In this document: piece after piece, positions 57,969 to 64,000 of the stretch | Position numbering within the stretch: the first letter of the stretch is position 1 | Layout of the letters: the number at the start of each line of letters is the position of its first letter | Notes under the pieces: generated by a model | Database searches by the model: none | What the model was told of the DNA's origin: nothing | The model's input: the letters and a program-made list of their open reading frames with translations, nothing else | Assembly (NCBI GenBank): GCA_035606665.1 | Contig: DATNEY010000032.1 | Span: 434,001 to 498,000 of the forward strand | Source of the DNA: DASUGC01 sp035606665 | GTDB lineage: Bacteria; Acidobacteriota; Vicinamibacteria; Vicinamibacterales; SCN-69-37 | Reading direction: 5' to 3' | Length of the DNA: 64,000 nt | Position numbers and translations under genes: made by a program

Positions 57969-59896
57969 CGGACTCGACTCACAGTCAGCGCTTGCGACTT
58001 CGTCTCTCCCGCGGCGATCGTCACCCGCGTCGCCGCGCCCGCGAAGCGTGCAATGAATTCAGGATCGACATCCGGCGCAATCTCCGAAGGGACGGCTACG
58101 ACGAGGTAGTCACCGGGAATGCCTATGCGCAGCTGATACGCGCCGGCCGTCGATGTGGGCGCTATCGCAAGGCGGCGCGTCGTCATCCCGTTGGCCATCC
58201 ATGCCTTGTGATCCGCAGGGAACGCAATCACCGTCGCGTCGACATCGGTACTGGTGCCCGCCGCCCGCACGGAGCCAGTCAGCATCTGAGACTTGTCGGT
58301 GAACGTCACGACGACATCGGTGAAGTCGGTCGTGCCAATCGTGACAGCCTGATCGGACGCATCGACTCCGCCAACATGGATCGAGGAGAGGAACCATTGT
58401 CGACCCGGAATGCCCGCGCCCGCGTTCATGAGGTAGCGGCCCGGCGAGAGCCCGTTCGTCTTGAAAGATCCGGACTCGTCCGGCCTGGCATCCACGCCCG
58501 ATCCCCGGGAATCGCCTCCAAAAATCGACCGCACGCTTATCACTGCGCGTTGAAGCTGCGCCGCCGTCAGCGGTGTCGTCATACCCTCGAAGACGAAGCG
58601 GCCCGACAACGTCGCACCAGGCTGGAACGTCAACGAGACGCCATCGACGTGCGTCGATCCGACCGTCACTTGCGCCGTTGCGAACATCGCTGGAAACGAT
58701 TCGGCCGGCGGCATCGTCACCACCTCACGACCAGCTGCCGCCCCGGTGCCAGGCGCAGAAGGAATGAAGAGCGGACCTGTCGGCGGCACGCGCGATACTC
58801 GCGCGGTATACGCGCCAGGCGGCACTCCGAGAAATGCAAAGCCCCCGGACGCGTCCGTGACCGAATACGCGATCGGAAATGGAAATGTGAGGCTGCCGCT
58901 CGCGGCTGGAACGAGCTGGACACCATAGTTCGCAGCGGGACGATCGAGGCCCGTCACCGTTCCAGAGACCCGCACGCCCGCCACGAACGGCAGGGTGAAA
59001 TCGATCCCTTGTCGATCGTCTCCCGGACCGAGTGTCAGCACCGTGGCACTCGCCACCGACCCCGCTCCGCCATAAAACGTCAGCGGCGAGAGGTACAGCG
59101 TGCCATTCGGGCCTGGCATCAACGTGCCTCGACTGGACGTCGTTACCTGCCAGCCATCGATGATCAGGCCTTCGGTCGCCACCTGAAGCGCGCCGCCTTC
59201 GCGAAGTGCACGGGCCATTTGTGCGGCAGTTCCGGATGCGACGGCAGTGCGATACCGCTCCACTGTAGTGACCGGCACTGTCTGCGAGGTCGTTTGCGCT
59301 ATCACGACGTACGCACCAGGTTCGAGAAAGGCGATCCGGTAGTGGCCGCGGTCGTCTGTCGCCTCACCGCTCGAAAACGCCAGCTCGGCCCGGCCACCGG
59401 TGATCGCCCGGCGCATCGCTGTAACGTAGACGCCGACCGCTGGCTCTCCACGATCGTCGCGAACAACTCCAGTGATCGTAGGCAGCCGAAAGACCGGAAT
59501 TGTCACGTCTGTCAGCCGCGCGGCATCAGCAACGGCCAAGGAACGCTGCGGTCCACCCGGTCGCTTCCGTCCAAAGGCGCCAGACGAGTAGCCGTCTCGC
59601 GTCGCACCAATTGAGTAGGTACCCGCGGGAATATCACGGAACACAAACCGCCCATCGCCGTTTGTAACGGCGCGCTTGATTGCCGAAGCTGGCGGCTGGG
59701 ACGGAGGCGCGCCTCCCGGGGTCGGAGTCGCCGGCGGAGGCCCCATCGAGACGACCGCTCCGGCGATTGGCTGCATCGAGGTCGCGTCGATCACCCGCCC
59801 GGTGACGACAGCAGTGCCCGCGGGTGCGGCCTGCTGCTCCGCGGACACCGCGGCAAGCATCAACGATCCAATGACGATGGAGATTCCGATACGCAT
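57965..59896 (-). CDS. Exported protein with carboxypeptidase-regulatory-like domains, first of a pair
   Basis: About 643 residues. ATG at 59896 is preferred because AAGGAG lies nine bases before it; an ATG at 59902 and a GTG at 59917 are alternatives. A signal peptide is clear (ISIVIGSLMLAAVSAEQQ). Repeated units include VVTGRVIDATSMQPIAGAVV with DGRFVFRDIPAGTYSIGATR, ITGVVRDDRGEPAVGVYVTA and FAFLGVPPGAYTARVSR. It is a paralogue of the following gene and probably forms a two-gene operon with it. The role is likely structural or substrate-binding at the cell surface. Confidence 0.82.
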   Translation of the reverse strand: MRIGISIVIGSLMLAAVSAEQQAAPAGTAVVTGRVIDATSMQPIAGAVVSMGPPPATPTPGGAPPSQPPASAIKRAVTNGDGRFVFRDIPAGTYSIGATRDGYSSGAFGRKRPGGPQRSLAVADAARLTDVTIPVFRLPTITGVVRDDRGEPAVGVYVTAMRRAITGGRAELAFSSGEATDDRGHYRIAFLEPGAYVVIAQTTSQTVPVTTVERYRTAVASGTAAQMARALREGGALQVATEGLIIDGWQVTTSSRGTLMPGPNGTLYLSPLTFYGGAGSVASATVLTLGPGDDRQGIDFTLPFVAGVRVSGTVTGLDRPAANYGVQLVPAASGSLTFPFPIAYSVTDASGGFAFLGVPPGAYTARVSRVPPTGPLFIPSAPGTGAAAGREVVTMPPAESFPAMFATAQVTVGSTHVDGVSLTFQPGATLSGRFVFEGMTTPLTAAQLQRAVISVRSIFGGDSRGSGVDARPDESGSFKTNGLSPGRYLMNAGAGIPGRQWFLSSIHVGGVDASDQAVTIGTTDFTDVVVTFTDKSQMLTGSVRAAGTSTDVDATVIAFPADHKAWMANGMTTRRLAIAPTSTAGAYQLRIGIPGDYLVVAVPSEIAPDVDPEFIARFAGAATRVTIAAGETKSQALTVSRVR

Positions 59897-59932
59897 CGGC
59901 ATGAACTCCTTGGACACCGGATACGTCGCCGC

Positions 59933-59947
59933 GCGGGCTGAGCCCGC
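59933..59947 (-). terminator. Short palindrome after the exported hypothetical gene
   Basis: GCGGGCT, one base, AGCCCGC lies just past the stop of the minus-strand gene ending at 59951. A small hairpin could help end that transcript. Support is limited to position and symmetry. Confidence 0.35.
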
Positions 59948-59950
59948 CGC

Positions 59951-60619
59951 CTACTTGATGGATTGCAGCGTTTCGGTGACGGCATTACCCCCGACCCTGG
60001 CCAGATGTTTCACGACAACGCCGTGCTCGAGCGACTTCCAGTACTCATCGACCGACTGCGAGGTCCGCGTGTAATGGACGGCGTCGAACGTGCCGGCCGG
60101 CACCGTCACGCGCTCTCGAACCGAGATAATCCGCAGGGCACCTGAGGGCGTCTGCGAGCTGACTTTCAGCGTGCCTGACTGGAAGAACGCCGTCACGGCC
60201 GAAATCTGCCAGGCTTTTCCAGGACACGCGCGGAACGCGGGATCGGCAACGAGGCCGGGGCGGCTGAACGATGTTGCCTCAATCATTACTTCGTTCAGGC
60301 CAAGTTTCGACGTGCGGTCCAGCACGGCCACATCGTCCACGATTCGGTGATCGTTGATCTGGAGCCAGCTTCCTGTAGGGCCGGTCCACTTCAGACGGCT
60401 GCCCTTTTCGTCGACGCGCTCCCAGACCTGACTGACGGTGGTGGACTTGCCGTTGTTTTCAACGTGGCTCATCACATACGTGGCCGTGGGTTTCGGCCTG
60501 CCGATGGTGACGCAATCGGAACCGCCTGCCCTGCCCTGTCCCGCCACGTCTTCGGTCGCCCGCGGGGACAGGCCGGCCAGCGCCAGCGCGAGCATGGCGG
60601 TGAGCATGAGCTGTTTCAT
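59951..60619 (-). CDS. Exported hypothetical protein
   Basis: About 222 residues from ATG 60619 (an ATG at 60628 is also possible). The signal peptide is LMLTAMLALALAGLSPRA. The mature part includes ATYVMSHVENNGKSTTVSQV, RLKWTGPTGSWLQINDHRIV and ISVRERVTVPAGTFDAVHYT, with a beta-rich pattern that resembles DUF3108-like periplasmic domains, but I do not recognise it firmly. Two cysteines (GGSDCVTIG and FRACPGKAW) may form a disulfide. It lies between the paired surface proteins and the peroxiredoxin, all minus-strand. Confidence 0.68.
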   Translation of the reverse strand: MKQLMLTAMLALALAGLSPRATEDVAGQGRAGGSDCVTIGRPKPTATYVMSHVENNGKSTTVSQVWERVDEKGSRLKWTGPTGSWLQINDHRIVDDVAVLDRTSKLGLNEVMIEATSFSRPGLVADPAFRACPGKAWQISAVTAFFQSGTLKVSSQTPSGALRIISVRERVTVPAGTFDAVHYTRTSQSVDEYWKSLEHGVVVKHLARVGGNAVTETLQSIK

Positions 60620-60652
60620 GCAGCGCATGCTACACCGCCATGAAATCGGTCA

Positions 60653-61261
60653 CTACTTCTTCTTCGGAACCTTGATTTCCTCGAGCTTCGCGATCATGTC
60701 CTCGGCCGAGGTGGCGGGCTTGACGGCCGTCTCGATGGCCGCGATCTTTCCGGTCTTGTCGATGTAGAACGTCCACCGGCTCGCGGTCGTCCGCTCGCCC
60801 GTGACGACGCCGTAGGCCTTCGCGGTTTCCCTCGTCGGGTCGGACAGCATCGGAAAATCCGCTTCCTTCTTTTCCACGACGGTGCCCGCGGCACCGCCGC
60901 GACCCGGAAGCGTCACGCTCGTCGCCTTGGCGAACTTGATGTTCTCTTCGATGGGATCGGTGCTCGCCATGAAGTACGTGACCTGGTACTGCTGAATCTT
61001 GTCGCCGTTCTCGGCGAGCGACTTGCACTCCACGGTGCAGCCCGACGTGAACGCCTTCGGGAACCATGCGATGACCACCGCCGACTTACCGCGGTAGTCA
61101 GAGAGCTTGTGGGTCTTGCCGTCGGTGCCCTGGAGACTGAAGTCAGGCGCCATGTCGCCGACCTTCAGCACCGGCTGCGCCGGCGCCTGGGCGCCGCCCT
61201 GCGCGTTGACCGAGACGATCCCGAGCGCCGCCGCGAACACGAGTACGATTGCTGCACGCAT
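60653..61261 (-). CDS. Exported peroxiredoxin (AhpC/TSA, Bcp-like)
   Basis: A 202-residue thiol peroxidase that reduces hydrogen peroxide and organic peroxides. It has a signal peptide (AAIVLVFAAALGIVSVNA, then QGGA), so it works outside the cytosol. The family blocks are VGDMAPDFSLQGTDGKTHKL, then VVIAWFPKAFTSGCTVECKS with the peroxidatic Cys in T-S-G-C and a second Cys four residues on, and FPMLSDPTRETAKAYGVVTG. The end is Lys-rich (EEIKVPKKK). The next gene is divergent, 38 bases away. Confidence 0.9.
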   Translation of the reverse strand: MRAAIVLVFAAALGIVSVNAQGGAQAPAQPVLKVGDMAPDFSLQGTDGKTHKLSDYRGKSAVVIAWFPKAFTSGCTVECKSLAENGDKIQQYQVTYFMASTDPIEENIKFAKATSVTLPGRGGAAGTVVEKKEADFPMLSDPTRETAKAYGVVTGERTTASRWTFYIDKTGKIAAIETAVKPATSAEDMIAKLEEIKVPKKK

Positions 61262-61299
61262 CTACCTGACCTCCAGCTGGAAAGATGAAATTATAAGGT

Positions 61300-62478
61300 A
61301 TGCACTTCGGTCACGCGATGCTGACAGACTGGCCGCTGGATCCAGGTGTCATTTATCTGAATCACGGCACGGTGGGCGTCACGCCGAAACGCGTCCTGGC
61401 GACCCAGCAAGCCATCCGCGACGAGGCCGAACGCGGCCCCTCGCAATTCCTCCTGCGCAAACAGTTTGTGTTCACGGGTGTCCCGGCGGTCAGGACGACG
61501 CTCGTGCGCCAGTCCGCCAGGGCGATCGCACCGTACTTCGGCGCCCGGAGCGCGGACGTCGTTTTTGTCGACAACGCGACGACAGGCGTCAATGCGGTAC
61601 TCCGGTCGCTGGATCTGGTCCCCGGCGACGAGCTGCTGCTGACCAGTCATACCTATGGCGCAACGCTTCGTGCGGCGCAATTCGCCGCACGTGAACGAGG
61701 CGCGACTGTCCGCATCGCGCCAGTGCCCTATCCGGACTTCAACCGCGACGCCCTGATTGAGAATGTCGCACGCGCGATCACTCCGCGCACCCGCATCGCC
61801 GTGCTCGATCACGTCACGTCGGAGAGCGCGTTGATCTTCCCGCTGGGCGAGCTGGCTGCGGTCTGTCAGGAGCGTGGTGTTCCCGTTCTCGCTGACGCCG
61901 CGCATGCGCCGGGGATGCTCCGCATCGACGTCGCGCGGCTCGGCATCGACTGGTACACCGGCAATCTGCACAAGTGGGCGTGCGCGCCACGCAGTTGCGG
62001 CTTCCTCTGGGTGACGCCGGCGCGACAGATAGGCCTTCATCCACCGGTGATCTCCTGGGGCCTCGATCAGGGCTTCACGGCTGAGTTCGACTGGATCGGC
62101 ACGCGCGATGTCTCGGCATGGCTCGCAGCACCTGAAGGTCTGCGGTTTCTCGACGATCTCGGGCCGGTCGCCGTCTGGAATCACAACCACGGCCTCGCCT
62201 GGCAGGGCGCGCAACTCCTCGCCGAGCGCTGGGGCGTGTCTCTCGGATTCCGTGAGAGCGACATCGGATTCATGGCCACCGTCCCGATGCCGCCCAAAGT
62301 CGGCTCGACGCTCGCGGACGCCCTGCGCATTCGGGACGCGCTCCTCTTCGATCACAACATCGAAGTCCAGGTGCACGCGACCCACGGCAGCGTCTGGGCG
62401 CGGATCTCGGTGCAGGTCTACAACGAGATCGGCGACGTCGAGCGTCTCGCTGACGCTGTCCTTCGCCTCGCGAACTGA
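61300..62478 (+). CDS. Class V PLP-dependent aminotransferase (isopenicillin-N-epimerase-like)
   Basis: A 392-residue PLP enzyme of the NifS/isopenicillin N epimerase group. Visible blocks are DPGVIYLNHGTVGVTPKRVL, then VVFVDNATTGVNAVLRSLDL, then VPVLADAAHAPGMLRIDVAR with an Asp that pairs with the pyridine nitrogen, and the PLP lysine in WYTGNLHKWACAPRSCGFLW. Members act as desulfurases, epimerases or amino-acid lyases; the reaction here cannot be fixed. It ends with RLADAVLRLAN. A stem-loop follows. Confidence 0.87.
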   Translation: MHFGHAMLTDWPLDPGVIYLNHGTVGVTPKRVLATQQAIRDEAERGPSQFLLRKQFVFTGVPAVRTTLVRQSARAIAPYFGARSADVVFVDNATTGVNAVLRSLDLVPGDELLLTSHTYGATLRAAQFAARERGATVRIAPVPYPDFNRDALIENVARAITPRTRIAVLDHVTSESALIFPLGELAAVCQERGVPVLADAAHAPGMLRIDVARLGIDWYTGNLHKWACAPRSCGFLWVTPARQIGLHPPVISWGLDQGFTAEFDWIGTRDVSAWLAAPEGLRFLDDLGPVAVWNHNHGLAWQGAQLLAERWGVSLGFRESDIGFMATVPMPPKVGSTLADALRIRDALLFDHNIEVQVHATHGSVWARISVQVYNEIGDVERLADAVLRLAN

Positions 62479-62501
62479 CGATCGTCGTTTCACACGCAGG
62501 G

Positions 62502-62527
62502 CACGAAGGTGCATTCGTGCCTTCGTG
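62502..62527 (+). terminator. Hairpin after the class V aminotransferase
   Basis: CACGAAGG, a ten-base loop, CCTTCGTG forms a perfect 8-bp stem 23 bases after the stop codon. The position suits termination before the next gene; there is no clear U-run. Confidence 0.5.
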
Positions 62528-62586
62528 TAAGACATGAATGCTCCCTCCGTGTCCTCGTGCGAAACGACAGGTGTATTCTTGGCCGC

Positions 62587-63663
62587 ATGCGGAAAGCACT
62601 CCTCCTCTCGCTAGCCCTCGTCACCAGTCTTGGCGCCGGTCAGCGTGGGCCGGCGGCCCCGACGCCGTGCACCTCAGCGGTCGATGCCTGCAAGACCTGG
62701 GTTGTCTTTGGCAAGGGTCCCGCAAGGACGATGGTCTACTCGAGCTACTCGCTGACGACGCGCAATGACGCGATCCGGCGGGCGCTGATCATGGTGCACG
62801 GCACGAACCGCAACGCCAACGACTACTTCAACACCGCGATGGCCGCCGCGTTTCTCGCCGGCGGCCTCCAGGACACGATCGTCGTCGCGCCGAAGCTCAT
62901 CGTCCAGAACGATCCCAAGGCCGAGAACGAAGTCGTGTGGCCAGGAGGCGGCGACAGCTGGAGATCTGGCGGCATGTCGCCATCAAACCCGGAGCTGTCC
63001 GCATTCGACGTCGCCGACGAATTGCTGCGCCAATTCGCCAACAAGAACCTCTTCCCCAACATGAAAGCCATCGTCGTCACAGGCCACTCTGCGGGCGGTC
63101 AGTTCACGACGCGATACGCGATGGCGAACAAAGTCCACGAGACGCTCGGCGTAGCGGTGACGTACGTGGTGGCCAACCCATCGAGCTACGCGTGGCCGGA
63201 CGCGACCCGCACGCTGCCCGTGGACGATGGTGAGCCCGCCGGAGCGAAGGACGGTTGGAGCCTCACGCCCGATACAGCGGTGCACACGAAGTTCTCGTAC
63301 GGACCGTACGACGCGGCCGCTAGCAAGTGCGCGAACTACAACCGGTGGCCGCTCGGTCTCGAAAACCGCGCCGGCTACACGGCGAAGATGACGGACGACC
63401 AGCTCAAGAAACAGCTGGTGTCCCGGCCGACGACGTTCCTCGTCGGCCAGGTCGATACGCTGCCGCTCGGAGGTTTCGACAGTTCGTGTTCCGCGATGGC
63501 GCAGGGCCCGACGCGCCGCGCGCGGGGCGAAGCGTTCGTGAAGTTCATCAACGAGAAGCTCGGCGCGAAACACCCGATCCAGGTCGTGGCCGAGTGCGGC
63601 CACAACAACCGGTGCATTTACACCGACGACGCGGTGCTGCCGCTGATCTTCCCGAAGTACTGA
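62587..63663 (+). CDS. Exported alpha/beta-hydrolase-like protein
   Basis: A 358-residue exported protein from ATG 62587 with a signal peptide (ALLLSLALVTSLGAG, then QRGP). The fold shows as ALIMVHGTNRNANDYFNTAM, then TIVVAPKLIVQNDPKAENEV, and the nucleophile elbow AIVVTGHSAGGQFTTRYAMA (G-H-S-A-G). The catalytic His is probably in VVAECGHNNRCIYTDDA. Paired cysteines (TPCTSAVDACKTW) suggest disulfides. It is similar to esterases and to poly(3-hydroxybutyrate) depolymerase-like hydrolases; the substrate is unknown. It converges on the cupin gene. Confidence 0.78.
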   Translation: MRKALLLSLALVTSLGAGQRGPAAPTPCTSAVDACKTWVVFGKGPARTMVYSSYSLTTRNDAIRRALIMVHGTNRNANDYFNTAMAAAFLAGGLQDTIVVAPKLIVQNDPKAENEVVWPGGGDSWRSGGMSPSNPELSAFDVADELLRQFANKNLFPNMKAIVVTGHSAGGQFTTRYAMANKVHETLGVAVTYVVANPSSYAWPDATRTLPVDDGEPAGAKDGWSLTPDTAVHTKFSYGPYDAAASKCANYNRWPLGLENRAGYTAKMTDDQLKKQLVSRPTTFLVGQVDTLPLGGFDSSCSAMAQGPTRRARGEAFVKFINEKLGAKHPIQVVAECGHNNRCIYTDDAVLPLIFPKY

Positions 63664-63672
63664 CGCCGTCCG

Positions 63673-64000
63673 CTATTTCTTCTTGCTCGGGTCGTCCGCC
63701 GGATTGACGTAGTTCAGCACCAGCGGCCCCATGCCGTGCACCTGAATCGTCGCGGCCGTTTTCGCCAGGGCAGAGTGCGGCATCTTTGCCGGCAATGCGA
63801 AGAACCCGCCCGCCGATTGGGCCTGCATCTTCGCTTCGTCCCACGTGTCTCCCATCCCGATCGCGAGAGTGCCGGAAAGCACCGTCACGTTTTCATCGCC
63901 AGGGTGCCAGTGCGGCGAAATCCTGTATGCCGCCGGCATCTGCAGGCGAACGACAAAGGGACCGGGTTTCGATGGATCGCCGCTGACAACAGCCAGCTTC
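63673..64000 (-). CDS. Cupin-domain protein, 3' part (5' end outside window)
   Basis: The frame is open to the right edge of the window, so the start is not visible; about 108 residues can be read (KLAVVSGDPSKPGPFVVRLQ, then MPAAYRISPHWHPGDENVTV). The cupin motif 1 has H-W-H-P-G-D-E-x3-V with G-T-L-A-I-G-M-G after it, and motif 2 is FFALPAKMPHSALAKTAATI, with metal-binding His residues. Cupins of this kind are small metal-binding barrels of varied function; no substrate is assigned. The tail is Lys-rich (DDPSKKK). Confidence 0.8.
   Translation of the reverse strand, partial: KLAVVSGDPSKPGPFVVRLQMPAAYRISPHWHPGDENVTVLSGTLAIGMGDTWDEAKMQAQSAGGFFALPAKMPHSALAKTAATIQVHGMGPLVLNYVNPADDPSKKK

Noticed and set aside
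57992..59614. Plus-strand open frame of 540 codons opposite the surface-protein gene
   Set aside because: Antisense to a gene with clear signal peptide and repeats; its translation shows no domain.
1..64000. tRNA, rRNA, CRISPR array or known riboswitch
   Set aside because: No cloverleaf-like sequence, repeat-spacer pattern or recognised aptamer core was found by eye; a covariance-model search would settle it.

Overview
The window looks like chromosomal DNA from a high-GC, Gram-negative, non-pathogen-like bacterium, most probably an acidobacterium (inference: class Vicinamibacteria or a relative). The strongest sign is seven large MacB/FtsX-type permeases of the acidobacterial duplicated orphan permease (ADOP) family with no ABC ATPase beside them. 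Supporting signs are acidobacterial-type VWA proteins, surface proteins with carboxypeptidase-regulatory-like repeats, a membrane Ser/Thr kinase, winged-helix/TPR membrane proteins, and many exported proteins with no clear homologue. No rRNA, tRNA, CRISPR array, insertion sequence or phage gene was seen, and no stretch over 300 bases lacks a gene or gene remnant.

Layout. 1-10.3 kb: the 3' end of zwf, a YaeQ-like protein, a class III aminotransferase, ADOP 1, an RNB-domain ribonuclease, a winged-helix/TPR membrane protein and a P1-family peptidase. 10.3-20 kb: a GNAT acetyltransferase, a small membrane protein, an exported alpha/beta hydrolase, two hypotheticals, a PadR-ADOP 2 operon with a perfect palindrome before padR, a Tat-exported phosphoesterase, a 55-residue Lys-rich ORF, an exported glyoxalase-like protein and a monooxygenase-like protein. 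20.1-22.6 kb: a visibly less GC-rich restriction-modification block (Vsr endonuclease, C5 cytosine methyltransferase, Eco29kI-like GIY-YIG endonuclease). 22.7-30.4 kb: RDD and DUF1428 proteins, small exported proteins, a coiled-coil membrane protein, thioredoxin-2, a putative metzincin lipoprotein, a SnoaL-like protein, ADOP 3 and a DUF4350-like protein. 30.4-38.8 kb: a Ser/Thr kinase divergent from a PadR-ADOP 4 pair, a cytochrome/copper-monooxygenase-like exported protein and a 5'-truncated di-haem oxidoreductase. 38.8-44.7 kb: a co-directional run of VOC, exported, TonB-like, VWA, PQQ beta-propeller and SDR genes. 44.7-51.3 kb: PadR-ADOP 5 on the minus strand, divergent from ADOP 6, then a second VWA protein. 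51.4-55.9 kb: a BlaI-type repressor, M56 metallopeptidase and ADOP 7 operon behind twin TACA-N3-TGTA operators. 56-64 kb: two coupled surface proteins, an exported hypothetical, an exported peroxiredoxin, a class V aminotransferase, an exported esterase-like protein and the 3' part of a cupin.

How it fits together. The recurring unit is a small repressor (PadR three times, BlaI once) translationally coupled or closely linked to an orphan permease. This suggests envelope stress or efflux functions switched on by small ligands or, in the BlaI case, by regulated proteolysis. The restriction-modification block looks like a later acquisition. The most unusual items are the BlaI-M56-ADOP operon, three palindromic repeats inside the M56 coding sequence, a possible RNA hairpin that hides the ribosome-binding site of the VOC gene at 38869, a TonB-like protein with a helix-turn-helix-like N-terminus, and the structured repeat at 51333-51423.
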